Shown here piece by piece: positions 1 through 7,735 of a stretch of 64,000 nt of DNA; the stretch's first letter is position 1, and every line of letters starts with the position of its first letter. The stretch covers positions 1-64,000 of the forward strand of contig NZ_JMKP01000010.1 in assembly GCF_000685805.1 (NCBI RefSeq), in the 5' to 3' direction. The DNA comes from Psychrobacter phenylpyruvicus DSM 7000 = NBRC 102152. GTDB taxonomy: Bacteria; Pseudomonadota; Gammaproteobacteria; Pseudomonadales; Moraxellaceae. Below the pieces are notes generated by a model, which ran no database searches, had not been told where the DNA came from, and saw only the letters and a list, made by a program, of their open reading frames with translations. Both the position numbers and the translations under genes were made by a program.

Positions 1-190
1 CGTTGGCTTGCTGTTTGGTATTGAATGCCGTAGGGATAACTGCCAAAGCCTGCTTTTTCCAGTTGCTGATTTGGGTTGCATGAACCCCATATTCTGCGGT
101 TAACTCGTTGAGGGTCTTGTGTTCTTTGATGGCTTCAACGGCGACTTTGCTTTTAAATTCAGCATTGTGACGCTTACGTACTTTCGTCAT
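1..190 (-). CDS. IS3-family transposase OrfA, N-terminal part
   Basis: Read from the ATG at 190 leftwards, the product begins MTKVRKRHNAEFKSKVAVEA and continues with IKEHKTLNELTAEYGVH and QISNWKKQ. This is the helix-turn-helix of IS3-family OrfA proteins (HTH_Tnp_1), which bind the terminal inverted repeats. About 63 residues are visible before the window edge. In intact IS3 elements OrfA overlaps OrfB (DDE integrase) and the two are joined by a -1 frameshift; that part is outside the window. Family assignment is firm; the IS subgroup (IS150- or IS51-like) cannot be told. Confidence 0.85.
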   Translation of the reverse strand, partial: MTKVRKRHNAEFKSKVAVEAIKEHKTLNELTAEYGVHATQISNWKKQALAVIPTAFNTKQQAN

Positions 191-262
191 TAGATAGACC
201 TCTTTTTCTAAAGGTTATTCTATCTTATTTGCTACAATTTTTTGGTCTAGTTTTCCGGGAGT
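1..262 (-). mobile_element. End of an IS3-family insertion sequence (partial)
   Basis: The element runs off the left edge. It holds the start of an OrfA transposase read leftwards, followed by about 70 bp of non-coding end sequence (TTTGGTCTAGTTTTCCGGGAG on the plus strand). The right boundary is placed near 262 because homology to the neighbouring repeat protein begins by 269 and its reading frame is closed by a TAG at 248-250. The other end, the inverted repeat partner and the target duplication are outside the window, so the exact boundary is an inference. Confidence 0.7.
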
Positions 263-328
263 ATTATAAAGTACACCGCTGCGATTGCCAATATTTATCA
301 ATGGGCGACCAAGCTAAAAGATGAACTA

Positions 329-736
329 ATGGCAGATAAAGACAAAAAAACTGATTCAGAAGAAACTTCAAATGAAGAAAAAAAAGATTCTGATGATTCT
401 GACATAAAAGATAAGGCGTCTGAAGAAGACAGCTCTGAAGAGTCTGAAAAAGAAGACAAGTTTAGTGCATCGATTGCTAATCTTTATCAATGGGCAGCTA
501 AGCTAAAAGAAGACTTTGCTTCTGAAGCTTCCAGTATGACTCATGATGTTTCTGAAAAAGCTTTGGAAATTATGCTTACTAAGCTTTTAAATGCGGCAGA
601 AACAGAGTTAAACGCTTTTGATAAAAAAGTTGAAGAATCAGAAGAGCCTGTAGAAAACGCTGAAGAAGAGCGTAGCAAGATTGAAGCCAAAAAAGACAAA
701 TATCAAGGCATGATTGACTTACTACAAGGTGAATAA
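329..736 (+). CDS. Acidic repeat protein, probably the 3' part of an IS-interrupted gene
   Basis: The product has 135 residues from ATG 329. Residues 1-45 are a hydrophilic Asp/Glu/Lys/Ser stretch. A helical segment around FSASIANLYQWAAKLKED and a second charged helix (about 85-130) follow. No signal peptide, membrane segment or known domain is recognised. The frame is open upstream to 251 and encodes AAIANIYQWATKLKDEL (residues -17 to -1), clearly homologous to the internal IANLYQWAAKLKED segment. The annotated ATG is therefore probably an internal Met in a longer repeat protein whose front was removed by the adjacent insertion sequence. No convincing ribosome binding site precedes 329. A terminator follows at 795-834. 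Function unknown. Confidence 0.6.
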   Translation: MADKDKKTDSEETSNEEKKDSDDSDIKDKASEEDSSEESEKEDKFSASIANLYQWAAKLKEDFASEASSMTHDVSEKALEIMLTKLLNAAETELNAFDKKVEESEEPVENAEEERSKIEAKKDKYQGMIDLLQGE

Positions 737-746
737 TAAGCCGTAT

Positions 747-776
747 ACTTAGCTCCCTTAAACTTAGCTCCCTTAA
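747..776 (+). repeat. Two perfect tandem copies of a 15-bp unit
   Basis: ACTTAGCTCCCTTAA occurs at 747-761 and again at 762-776, immediately after the stop of the acidic repeat protein and before its terminator. Confidence 0.85.
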
Positions 777-794
777 ATAGTTATTACTAAACTT

Positions 795-834
795 AAGCTC
801 AAGACGACCTTTTAGGTTTTCTTGAGCTTTTTTT
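795..834 (+). terminator. Intrinsic terminator after the acidic repeat protein
   Basis: AAGCTCAAG (795-803) pairs with CTTGAGCTT (821-829), followed by a run of T residues to 834. Confidence 0.8.
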
Positions 835-1062
835 ATTGAACCTAGCTTGCTGAGCTTCTGTGAATTTCGCTTCTCAATTAGTACTTATAGCTTACTTATT
901 TTTAACGTAGGTGGCAGTAAGTCACAAGTGTTGAGATAATAGGCGGCCTACCTAACTCAATGTGTGTTGATAGCCCTAACAACACAGTAAATACACCCCA
1001 TTAATTATAATAAGCTACCAAGCGGATTATTCCGGCTTGATAGATTTCATTAGGACGATATT

Positions 1063-2328
1063 ATGACTATGACAAACACTCAGTCGATGACTGAGAGACC
1101 CCCTTCAAATTATACTAAATCCACAAATAATTTGTCCTTAGATCCGCCGCAGAAAGGTTTAATAGCAGGAGCTAGTATCGTTGGTTTGGTATTACTAGTG
1201 TATTTGCTAGTAACGCAACCTGTGGCCCAGCCAATGCTGCTTATCATTGGTCTACTATTTGGTTATACCTTATTTCATGCCCGCTTTGGATTTACTTCAG
1301 CATTCAGACGTTTAGCTTCTGTCGGTAATGGCCAGGCCATACGCGCGCATATGCTGATGCTTGCGGTTGCGGTAACCTTATTTGCCCCAATTTTGGCTTA
1401 TGGTATTAGTTTTTTTGGTGGACCCGTAGCTGGATATGTAGCACCAATTGGCGTTAGCCTTGTGGTTGGCTCTTTTATGTTTGGTATCGGTATGCAGCTT
1501 GGCGGAGGTTGTGCTTCTGGAACGCTTTACGCTGTCGGTGGTGGCCGTTCGGTAATGCTTATTACTCTAATATTCTTTATTATTGGTGCGACTATCGGTG
1601 CCTACCACTTACCGTTTTGGACAGAAGAGATGCCTTCAATGGGATCTTACTCTTTAGCAACCTCTACAGGCCTTGGTTATGGCGGAGCATGGGCACTGTC
1701 ATTAATCATATTTGGAATTATTGCTTGGATTAGCCTGATAATCGAAAAGAAAAGAAACGCACCCAAAATGGCACCACTACCCACTGAAACAGGCTGGAAA
1801 CGCATTTTCCGTGGTGCTTGGCCATTATTTGCTGCAGCTATTATCTTAGCTGTACTTAATGCCATAACATTGATGACACGTGGTCAACCTTGGGGAATCA
1901 CCTCGGCATTTGCACTGTGGGGCTCTAAAGTCGCTAGTGGCTTAGGTATTGATGTCGCAAGTTGGGGCTACTGGCAGGGAGAGAATGCCGCAGCCTTGCA
2001 AGCATCGATTTTTGCTGATTCAACCACGGTATTAAACTTGGGTATTATTTTGGGTGCTTTTATTGCTTCGGCAGCAGGTGGTCTGTTTAAGTTTACTAAG
2101 ATTACACCTGGCAACTTTGCTGCTTCTGTGATTGGCGGCCTATTAATGGGTTACGGCGCACGCTTGGCATTTGGTTGTAATATTGGGGCTTACTTTGGGG
2201 GTATCGCCTCTTTTAGTTTACATGGTTATATTTGGGGCGTGCTAGCATTAGCAGGTACTTTCTTAGCATTATACTTACGTCCACTATTTGGGTTGTCTGT
2301 GCCTAAGCCAACCGATACCTTTTGTTAA
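1063..2328 (+). CDS. YeeE/YedE-family membrane transporter (putative thiosulfate/sulfur-compound importer)
   Basis: This 421-residue polytopic membrane protein has about ten hydrophobic helices. It carries the two family hallmarks: GGGCASGTLYAVGGG near residues 147-161 and AFGCNIGAYFGGIASFSLHG near 368-388. The cysteines in these loops correspond to those that relay thiosulfate through the pore in characterised YeeE (TsuA) proteins, so sulfur-compound uptake is the family-based expectation. The N-terminal 30 residues are polar and cytosolic. No TusA/SirA-like partner, often adjacent to YeeE genes, is seen on either side. The gene is monocistronic, ending at the terminator 2371-2400. A weak AGGACG motif precedes the ATG. 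Family sure, substrate not shown. Confidence 0.88.
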   Translation: MTMTNTQSMTERPPSNYTKSTNNLSLDPPQKGLIAGASIVGLVLLVYLLVTQPVAQPMLLIIGLLFGYTLFHARFGFTSAFRRLASVGNGQAIRAHMLMLAVAVTLFAPILAYGISFFGGPVAGYVAPIGVSLVVGSFMFGIGMQLGGGCASGTLYAVGGGRSVMLITLIFFIIGATIGAYHLPFWTEEMPSMGSYSLATSTGLGYGGAWALSLIIFGIIAWISLIIEKKRNAPKMAPLPTETGWKRIFRGAWPLFAAAIILAVLNAITLMTRGQPWGITSAFALWGSKVASGLGIDVASWGYWQGENAAALQASIFADSTTVLNLGIILGAFIASAAGGLFKFTKITPGNFAASVIGGLLMGYGARLAFGCNIGAYFGGIASFSLHGYIWGVLALAGTFLALYLRPLFGLSVPKPTDTFC

Positions 2329-2370
2329 TCACCTTTAGAGTTAACCGGTAAATATAACGATCCACAACTA

Positions 2371-2400
2371 AAAAAGAGCTGAAATTTCAGCTCTTTTTTT
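2371..2400 (+). terminator. Intrinsic terminator after the YeeE/YedE gene
   Basis: AAAAAGAGCTGAAA pairs with TTTCAGCTCTTTTT (2371-2398) and runs straight into a T tract. Confidence 0.9.
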
Positions 2401-2527
2401 ATGTCTAATAACTTAAATTAAAATTGAGAGTAATTATTCAAAGAATATAATGGAGTTAATAAAAAAGCTTCCAGTTTTGATGTAAGAGGTAGGAAAGGGT
2501 TTAAGACTACCAAATGAGATTTTAACT

Positions 2528-2833
2528 ATGCTAAATCGAAAATATGAAGGTATTGTGACTATAATAAGTATTGGGTTCAATATTCTAATGAGTGCCATTA
2601 TATCTACGTCTTTTAAAGATGGGTTTGAGTTTGATTGGTATTTCTTTCTCCTATTTGCCGTTGTTCTGACATTTGTATCAAATGCAATAAAGAATTATTT
2701 TTATGGGCGTGAGTTTCAAGTATATTTGTCGACAGTAAAGGCATCTGACTCACAAGCGAGCAGGATTGTTGGAGTAATCTTTGCAATATTCTTTTATCTG
2801 TTCTTTTTGTATATAGGTTTTTTTGGGGAGTGA
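2528..2833 (+). CDS. Small three-helix membrane protein of unknown function
   Basis: The protein has 101 residues. Hydrophobic segments are at about 8-27 (IVTIISIGFNILMSAII), 36-55 (WYFFLLFAVVLTFVSN) and 80-98 (VGVIFAIFFYLFFLYIGFF). A charged loop lies between the second and third. I do not recognise a family. It is more AT-rich than its neighbours. It is followed after 7 bases by a second small membrane protein read from TTG 2841, so the two are probably co-transcribed. The start ATG has only a weak TGAGA upstream. Confidence 0.6.
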   Translation: MLNRKYEGIVTIISIGFNILMSAIISTSFKDGFEFDWYFFLLFAVVLTFVSNAIKNYFYGREFQVYLSTVKASDSQASRIVGVIFAIFFYLFFLYIGFFGE

Positions 2834-2840
2834 TGATTAG

Positions 2841-3098
2841 TTGAAATTATTTATAAGCTTGTTATTAATACATTCAATAATTTTTATTTACTTTGGGTTT
2901 ACGTTTAATAGCATTATAAGTGTGCTGTTATGGGCTTATGCCTCATATAAACTTATTATGTATTTTCTCAAAGACTGGAAGAAAGATACGACAGAAGATG
3001 GTGATGATAGGCCTTGGTTTATTAGATGGGGAGATACGTTTAATATGGTTTTGGGTTATTTTTTGGTGCTGGTACTTGTTAGAAGCCTGCTGTTTTAG
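2841..3098 (+). CDS. Small membrane protein of unknown function, TTG start
   Basis: The protein has 85 residues. Two adjacent hydrophobic segments (about 2-20 and 22-43) are followed by the acidic linker KKDTTEDGDD and a C-terminal helix (MVLGYFLVLVLVRSLLF). The start is inferred as TTG because GGGGAG at 2825-2830, lying over the end of the upstream gene, is the only ribosome binding site and no in-frame ATG exists before residue 40. This suggests translational coupling to the 2528-2833 gene. The encoded pair could be a two-component membrane complex; no family is recognised. Confidence 0.5.
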   Translation: MKLFISLLLIHSIIFIYFGFTFNSIISVLLWAYASYKLIMYFLKDWKKDTTEDGDDRPWFIRWGDTFNMVLGYFLVLVLVRSLLF

Positions 3099-3125
3099 GT
3101 TGGCTTTGATTGCATCAACTGATAT

Positions 3126-3149
3126 CTCGCTAGGATCTAAAATAGCGAG
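3126..3149 (+). other. Hairpin downstream of the small membrane protein pair
   Basis: CTCGCTA (3126-3132) pairs with TAGCGAG (3143-3149). There is no clear T run, so it is at best a weak terminator. Confidence 0.35.
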
Positions 3150-3274
3150 TTGGTATAGTATTTCTAGTATTATTTTGTAGCCAGTATTATTTAGCTACAT
3201 AAATACTTCGAGTTATGTCGTAAGGGGTACTATAGGGGTATTATTATTAAATCTCATAAAACGCGCACAAAAGA

Positions 3275-3304
3275 AAAAGGCTCCCAATTGCTTGGAAGCC
3301 TTTT
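3275..3304 (-). terminator. Terminator of the tRNA-Cys/tRNA-Leu transcript
   Basis: AAAAGGCT (from 3276) pairs with AGCCTTTT (to 3304), extended by CCA/TGG with one mismatch. It lies just downstream of tRNA-Leu on the minus strand and is flanked by T on both strands. Confidence 0.75.
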
Positions 3305-3310
3305 AATATA

Positions 3311-3397
3311 TGGTACCCGGAGCCGGACTTGAACCGGCACGCTATTGCTAGCGAGGGATTTTAAATCCCTTGTGTCTACCAATTTCACCACCCGGGC
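3311..3397 (-). tRNA. tRNA-Leu, anticodon UAA
   Basis: Read leftwards, the gene starts GCCCGGGTGGTGAAATTGG and has the long variable arm of class II tRNAs. The anticodon stem AGGGA/TCCCT encloses the loop TTTAAAA, giving anticodon TAA. The acceptor pairs with TCCGGGT, discriminator A, and the CCA end is encoded. It is the second gene of a Cys-Leu tandem reading leftwards. Confidence 0.97.
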
Positions 3398-3521
3398 AAA
3401 ACTTTTTTAATTAAGCTGCTTAGTGTTGCTAGCAACTTATTTAGTGCGCGTATATTATCATAAAATTAATATTCGTCAACACTTTTTTTCTTTAACTTAT
3501 TAAAAGTTTTAGAAACAAAAT

Positions 3522-3595
3522 TGGAGGCTGAGGTCGGAATCGAACCGGCGTCCACGGATTTGCAATCCGCTGCATAACCACTCTGCCACCCAGCC
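3522..3595 (-). tRNA. tRNA-Cys, anticodon GCA
   Basis: The acceptor GGCTGGG pairs with CTCAGCC. The anticodon stem GCGGA/TCCGT encloses TTGCAAA, giving GCA. The discriminator base is U, the identity element of bacterial tRNA-Cys, and CCA is encoded. First gene of the Cys-Leu tandem. Confidence 0.97.
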
Positions 3596-3710
3596 ATTTG
3601 AGGTGACCTATAATACCAAAAAAAAATTAAAATACAAGGGTCACTTGAGAGTATTTTGAAAATATTCGCATTTTCCGATACTTTTTAGTGATTTAGAGGC
3701 CTCTCTCCAC

Positions 3711-3759
3711 TAAAAAAGCATATTTAGTACGCTTTGAGACATTACCAAATATGCTTTTA
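3711..3759 (-). terminator. Terminator of the symporter/small-subunit operon
   Basis: AAAAGCATATTT (3714-3725) pairs with AAATATGCTTTT (3747-3758). On the minus strand it ends in a T6 run. It lies about 55 bp beyond the stop of the 43-residue companion gene. Confidence 0.75.
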
Positions 3760-3811
3760 TATTGACTTAAAATCAAGTCATTATCGCTAATGAACAATTG
3801 CTATTGAGCAG

Positions 3812-3943
3812 TTATACAATACTTTTGTTCGCAGCTTTCGCTTTTTTTACATCGCGATAAGTTGCCGTACAGATGAGTATCAATACAGCTAAGGTGATTG
3901 CCGGCCAAATTAAAATATACAAGCCATAAGCAAATGCACTCAT
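3812..3943 (-). CDS. Putative transporter small subunit (43 residues)
   Basis: The sequence encodes MSAFAYGLYILIWPAITLAV, then a hydrophobic stretch ending LICTATYRDVKKAKAANKSIV. It is one transmembrane helix (about 5-28) with a short basic cytosolic tail. The ribosome binding site is excellent: AAGGAG, 8 bases before the ATG. It lies 119 bp downstream of the sodium:solute symporter on the same strand and before a shared terminator. One-helix proteins of this length next to a symporter are known as putative transporter small subunits, so it probably associates with the symporter. That role is inferred from context and size. Confidence 0.8.
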   Translation of the reverse strand: MSAFAYGLYILIWPAITLAVLILICTATYRDVKKAKAANKSIV

Positions 3944-4062
3944 AATATACTCCTTATTGTTTGATCCATTTATTTATTATTAATGATGATAAGGCTTAAC
4001 TACTATCTAAGCACAACAGTGGACGTATTTAAAGCTGCGCTTAGTTAGCGTTAAGCACCTAA

Positions 4063-5736
4063 TTAGGCTTTTGGTTGTGCTTGAGCACTATTCGCCTTGC
4101 CTTGCGGTTTATCATAACTACCCACACGCTCTTTGATTAGCTCAAAGTCAAAGCGCTCATTGCTTATTAGGCTTAATGCTATACAAACAATAGTACTGAC
4201 ACCGTAAGCAGTTAATGACGATAGTATTACTTCATAATCACGTAAGAAGCCGGTTGCATAGACTAGCATTAGCACTAAGGTGATTAAGGCTGCGGTCAGG
4301 CCCAGCTTACGGCCGAAGAATCCAAATACCATTAAGCCAATCACAACGGCAGCACCGACACTAGCAAAGACTTCAAACATCAGGGCGATACCACCCTCGA
4401 TAGGCAGCAGCTCAAAACGGGCGATACAGAAGAAGATCAGTGCGACGATTACCGAAGCGGTGAAAGCTAGATTAGTGACACGATCCCAGAAAACACTAGC
4501 GATAACTGGGAATACCACCGCACCCCATAAGGCACCAACAAAGACCAGCATTACTAAAATATCAAGCTTTAAGCTTGCGAAGATTAGACCAAGTGCCGTA
4601 GCAATAATCATGGTGGCACGGCCAACAATCAACATCTTTTTTGGATCTGGGTTGTCTTTGGCAATATTTTTACCATAGACATCCGCCATCATAATGGTGG
4701 ATAGGGCTGATAAGTCCGAGTCTGCCGTTGAGGACAGAGAGCCAATTACTAAGATAAAGAATAGAGCAATAAACACTGGGTGTAGGTAGGTGCTTACCAT
4801 CTGCGGGATAATATTATTCATATCTCCATCAAGAGGCTGGATACCTACAGTTAATGCCATTAAACCAATCATACCAAGACCAATCACGATACCGGCGTAA
4901 CCTACGGTAGCGGTAACGAAAGTAGCTTTAATTTTGGTCTTATCAATGGCGAATAAACGCTGGGTAATGGTTTGGTTACCAATAGCATAGGCCAATACCG
5001 CTACGAAGTAGGGGGCGCCTTGTTGCAAAAAGGCTTCTGATGAGAAGAAGTCCTGTTGCTGCGGGGTCAAGTTTGGTAGGCCATCAACCATGGCTTGTGG
5101 ACCACCCATAGCAAATAGTACGGCAGGAATAATGACCACACCGATGGCCATTAGTGCCACCAATTGTGCAAAGTCGGTAAATACTGAAGCGCGGAAACCT
5201 GAAGTTAAGGTATAGCTTAAGACGCCAACAGCTGCAATAATCACCCCTGTTTGGAACGATAGGGGTGAAAGTACCGAAACCAGAGCACCAGCGGCGGTGA
5301 AGTTGACCATCAAGCTAATTAAACTACCCATGAGGTTTGAGACTGCTAAGATTAATTGGCTTGAGGATCCATGCCGTGCGTTAATTAATTCACCCAAGGT
5401 GTGACCGTTTGGTGCTAACTGGCGAAAGCGCATGCCAAAAGGATAAATAAATAAAATCATCAATGCGCCCCAGAATCCATAATGGATAGGGCCTGATAGG
5501 CCATATTTATAGCCTGATGTCGCCGCTGCATAAAAGGAGGCAGCCCAAATCCAGGTGGCGGTCATACTGGCAGCACCCATACCAAAGCCGACTCCGTGTC
5601 CGGCGACCATAAAACCTGAGGTGCTTTCTTTGTCCTTCTTAATAAGTAATGAGAGTAAGTAGGTACCCCCATAAAAAACCAGCATCATAATAATGATTGC
5701 CCAGGCTGAAAACTGAAACAGTTCTTGAGTTTGCAA
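4063..5736 (-). CDS. Sodium:solute symporter (SSS family)
   Basis: The protein has 557 residues and about 13-14 transmembrane helices. An early helix pair with MTATWIWAASFYAAATSGYKYG, the loop FRQLAPNGHTLGEL and the helix SLSSTADSDLSALSTIMMADVYGKN give the SSS (SLC5-like) fold. SSTADSDLSALST matches the TM8 Na+-site region of the family. The start is set at TTG 5736 because AAGGAG lies 6 bases upstream; the longer reading from TTG 5754 would place this site inside the gene. A 43-residue one-helix companion follows. The upstream DNA carries a perfect inverted repeat (5909-5933). The substrate cannot be told; SSS members carry organic acids, urea, amino acids or sugars. Confidence 0.9.
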   Translation of the reverse strand: MQTQELFQFSAWAIIIMMLVFYGGTYLLSLLIKKDKESTSGFMVAGHGVGFGMGAASMTATWIWAASFYAAATSGYKYGLSGPIHYGFWGALMILFIYPFGMRFRQLAPNGHTLGELINARHGSSSQLILAVSNLMGSLISLMVNFTAAGALVSVLSPLSFQTGVIIAAVGVLSYTLTSGFRASVFTDFAQLVALMAIGVVIIPAVLFAMGGPQAMVDGLPNLTPQQQDFFSSEAFLQQGAPYFVAVLAYAIGNQTITQRLFAIDKTKIKATFVTATVGYAGIVIGLGMIGLMALTVGIQPLDGDMNNIIPQMVSTYLHPVFIALFFILVIGSLSSTADSDLSALSTIMMADVYGKNIAKDNPDPKKMLIVGRATMIIATALGLIFASLKLDILVMLVFVGALWGAVVFPVIASVFWDRVTNLAFTASVIVALIFFCIARFELLPIEGGIALMFEVFASVGAAVVIGLMVFGFFGRKLGLTAALITLVLMLVYATGFLRDYEVILSSLTAYGVSTIVCIALSLISNERFDFELIKERVGSYDKPQGKANSAQAQPKA

Positions 5737-5754
5737 ACCATTCTCCTTAAACAA

Positions 5755-6748
5755 ATTAGGGGAAAGGATGACAGTCTTATTATTTAACAGTAACTATCTG
5801 AACCATCCTTAGTTGTTTTGTTCTCATAAAAATATGCAAAACATATTAGTCATTCATAACCAACTTCAAATCCTGCTTAGTTGTCGTTCTAAAGGGTGAG
5901 CAAATCCATTTGTCAAAGGACAGCTTTGACAAAATTTAAGCGGCAAAAAGCATCGTAAAAAAATACGCCGCTAGGCTGAATAACACTCTTTCTCTAAAAC
6001 ACTTGATGAGCTGACGTTAAAACTTGTCGTCTTAATAACTTATCGTCTAAATAGTCAGCAAATGCTAATTTAACTTCTGTTTTGATTGTTGTTGGTTGTG
6101 AAGTCGCTTGTGAGCGGGCGAACAAAATCAAATGTCAAAAGATAAAAACATTGGATACGTATCGAACGTACTGCAGGTTTTTATAGTTTATTTGTCTAGC
6201 CATAAAATAAACTGACACCGAGCAGCGCACTGAGCCAAGATGGTGCAGTGTGTTCGTACCTTTTTGACAACATCGCCGTTGATTTGAGGCGGCATTTGAT
6301 TGGTTAATCGAGCCAATTCATCTCAACGAGATGTATAGGGGTTAGAGTTAATACTGAGGTGTTGCGTTAAGCCCTCTATGACTCTAACCAATTGCTGTAC
6401 AGCTACTTTTTCACGCTTTGTTTAGAAGCTTTGTTCAAAAAATAGACAGCAATAATTGCGAAACATAGAGTAACGTAATCGCTGATCAATTTCAAATATT
6501 CTCAAAAGAAATCATAACAAAGGTAACTATTGATAAAATTTTATGGGTGAACTGGTTTTATAGATAAACCATAAGATGAGCTAGAATTTGTATAAAGACC
6601 CAAAAAATACGGGCTAAATGACAGATAAGTCATAGCGCACAACAAAAGTGACTCGGAATATATAGTCGCCATAGGTTACAATATTGCCAATAAAGAAATC
6701 CCTAAGCGAAATCGCTTAAAAATTAGTAATCCCTCACAGTGAGAAAAG
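5755..6748. other. About 1 kb without genes between the symporter and folD
   Basis: I see no convincing reading frame here. It holds the 10-bp inverted repeat at 5909-5933. A stem AGCGGC/GCCGCT lies near 5939-5972. A 16-bp tandem pair, AACTTGTCGTCTTAAT and AACTTATCGTCTAAAT, lies at 6021-6052. A long-range stem GGTTAGAGT/ACTCTAACC is seen at about 6350-6395. The length is unusual for this compact genome, so a long regulatory region or an unrecognised small RNA is possible. Confidence 0.5.
5909..5933. promoter_or_regulatory. Perfect 10-bp inverted repeat, candidate operator of the symporter
   Basis: TTTGTCAAAG (5909-5918) and CTTTGACAAA (5924-5933) are exact reverse complements separated by GACAG. 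It lies about 170 bp upstream of the symporter start. This is typical of the binding site of a dimeric regulator (TetR, GntR or LysR type), but the cognate protein is not in the window. Confidence 0.5.
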
Positions 6749-6760
6749 ATGGAGCCAGAT

Positions 6761-7621
6761 ATGACTGAAGCCACTGCAACACGCCTTGATGGTAGAGCGT
6801 TAGCAAAACAAATTGAAACCGATTTAAGCCAACGCGTGGCTGCCCTTATTGAGAAAACAGGCCGCACGCCTATTTTAGCGACTATCTTAGTCGGCGATGA
6901 CCCTGCTTCTGCCACTTACGTGCGCATGAAAGGCAATGCTTGTAAGCGTGTCGGTATGGAATCTATCAAAGTTGAGATGCCAGCTAGCACCACCACAGAA
7001 GAGCTGTTGGCAAAAATTGATGAGCTAAATAATAACCCAGATGTTCACGGCATCTTGTTACAGCATCCAGTACCAGAGCAAATTGATGAGCGTGCTTGCT
7101 TTGACGCTATTGATTTAGCAAAGGATGTGGACGGTGTGACCTCATTAGGCTTCGGTCGTATGAGCATGGGTGAGCCTGCTTATGGCTCATGTACACCGCA
7201 AGGTATCATGTACTTGCTTGAGCACAATGGCATTGAATTTGCAGGTAAGCATGCAGTAGTGGTGGGCCGCAGTGCCATTTTGGGTAAACCAATGGCACAA
7301 ATGCTATTGAACGCTAACTGCACAGTGACCACTTGTCACTCACGCACTCAAAACCTTGCTGAGCACGTTGGCCGTGCAGACATCATTGTTGGGGCGGTAG
7401 GTGTACCAGAGCTGATCAAAAAAGACTGGATTAAGCCAGGCGCTATCGTTGTTGATGCCGGCTTCCATCCCACTGATGACGGCGGAGTGGGCGACATCGA
7501 ACTAAAAGGTATCGAGTCAATTGCAGCGGCTTATACCCCAGTACCGGGCGGGGTAGGACCAATGACGATTAATACTTTGATTCGTCAGACGGTAGAAGCC
7601 GCTGAAAAAGCAGCTCGTTAA
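6761..7621 (+). CDS. folD: Bifunctional methylenetetrahydrofolate dehydrogenase/cyclohydrolase FolD
   Basis: FolD interconverts 5,10-methylene-THF, methenyl-THF and 10-formyl-THF in the cytosol, feeding purine and formyl-Met synthesis. The 286-residue product has the normal family length. Visible motifs are [13 protein letters not shown] with the catalytic lysine, the dinucleotide-binding [13 protein letters not shown], and the C-terminal signature [14 protein letters not shown]. The start ATG 6761 is chosen over 6749 because GGAG sits 6 bases before it. It is monocistronic with a strong GC-rich hairpin after the stop. Confidence 0.97.
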   Translation: MTEATATRLDGRALAKQIETDLSQRVAALIEKTGRTPILATILVGDDPASATYVRMKGNACKRVGMESIKVEMPASTTTEELLAKIDELNNNPDVHGILLQHPVPEQIDERACFDAIDLAKDVDGVTSLGFGRMSMGEPAYGSCTPQGIMYLLEHNGIEFAGKHAVVVGRSAILGKPMAQMLLNANCTVTTCHSRTQNLAEHVGRADIIVGAVGVPELIKKDWIKPGAIVVDAGFHPTDDGGVGDIELKGIESIAAAYTPVPGGVGPMTINTLIRQTVEAAEKAAR

Positions 7622-7668
7622 GATATTAAAAAGTAATCACACCTTAAAATTGTCGTAAATTAATTTAA

Positions 7669-7697
7669 GGAGGCAGGTATGCAAATATCCTGCCTCC
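7669..7697 (+). terminator. Hairpin after folD
   Basis: GGAGGCAGG (7669-7677) pairs perfectly with CCTGCCTCC (7689-7697) around an 11-nt loop. There is no T tract, so it may act as a 3' stabiliser or Rho-assisted end rather than a classic terminator. Confidence 0.5.
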
Positions 7698-7735
7698 CCA
7701 GTCCCCAGACTATCTAAGTTAACGGAGTATTGCTA

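Noticed and set aside
3311-3595. Integration site of a genomic island at the tRNA pair
   Set aside because: No integrase, no direct repeat of a tRNA 3' end and no mobile genes are seen beside the tRNAs in this window.
4280-4678. 132-residue plus-strand frame opposite the symporter
   Set aside because: Antisense shadow of a well-supported membrane protein gene; low-complexity composition and no ribosome binding site.
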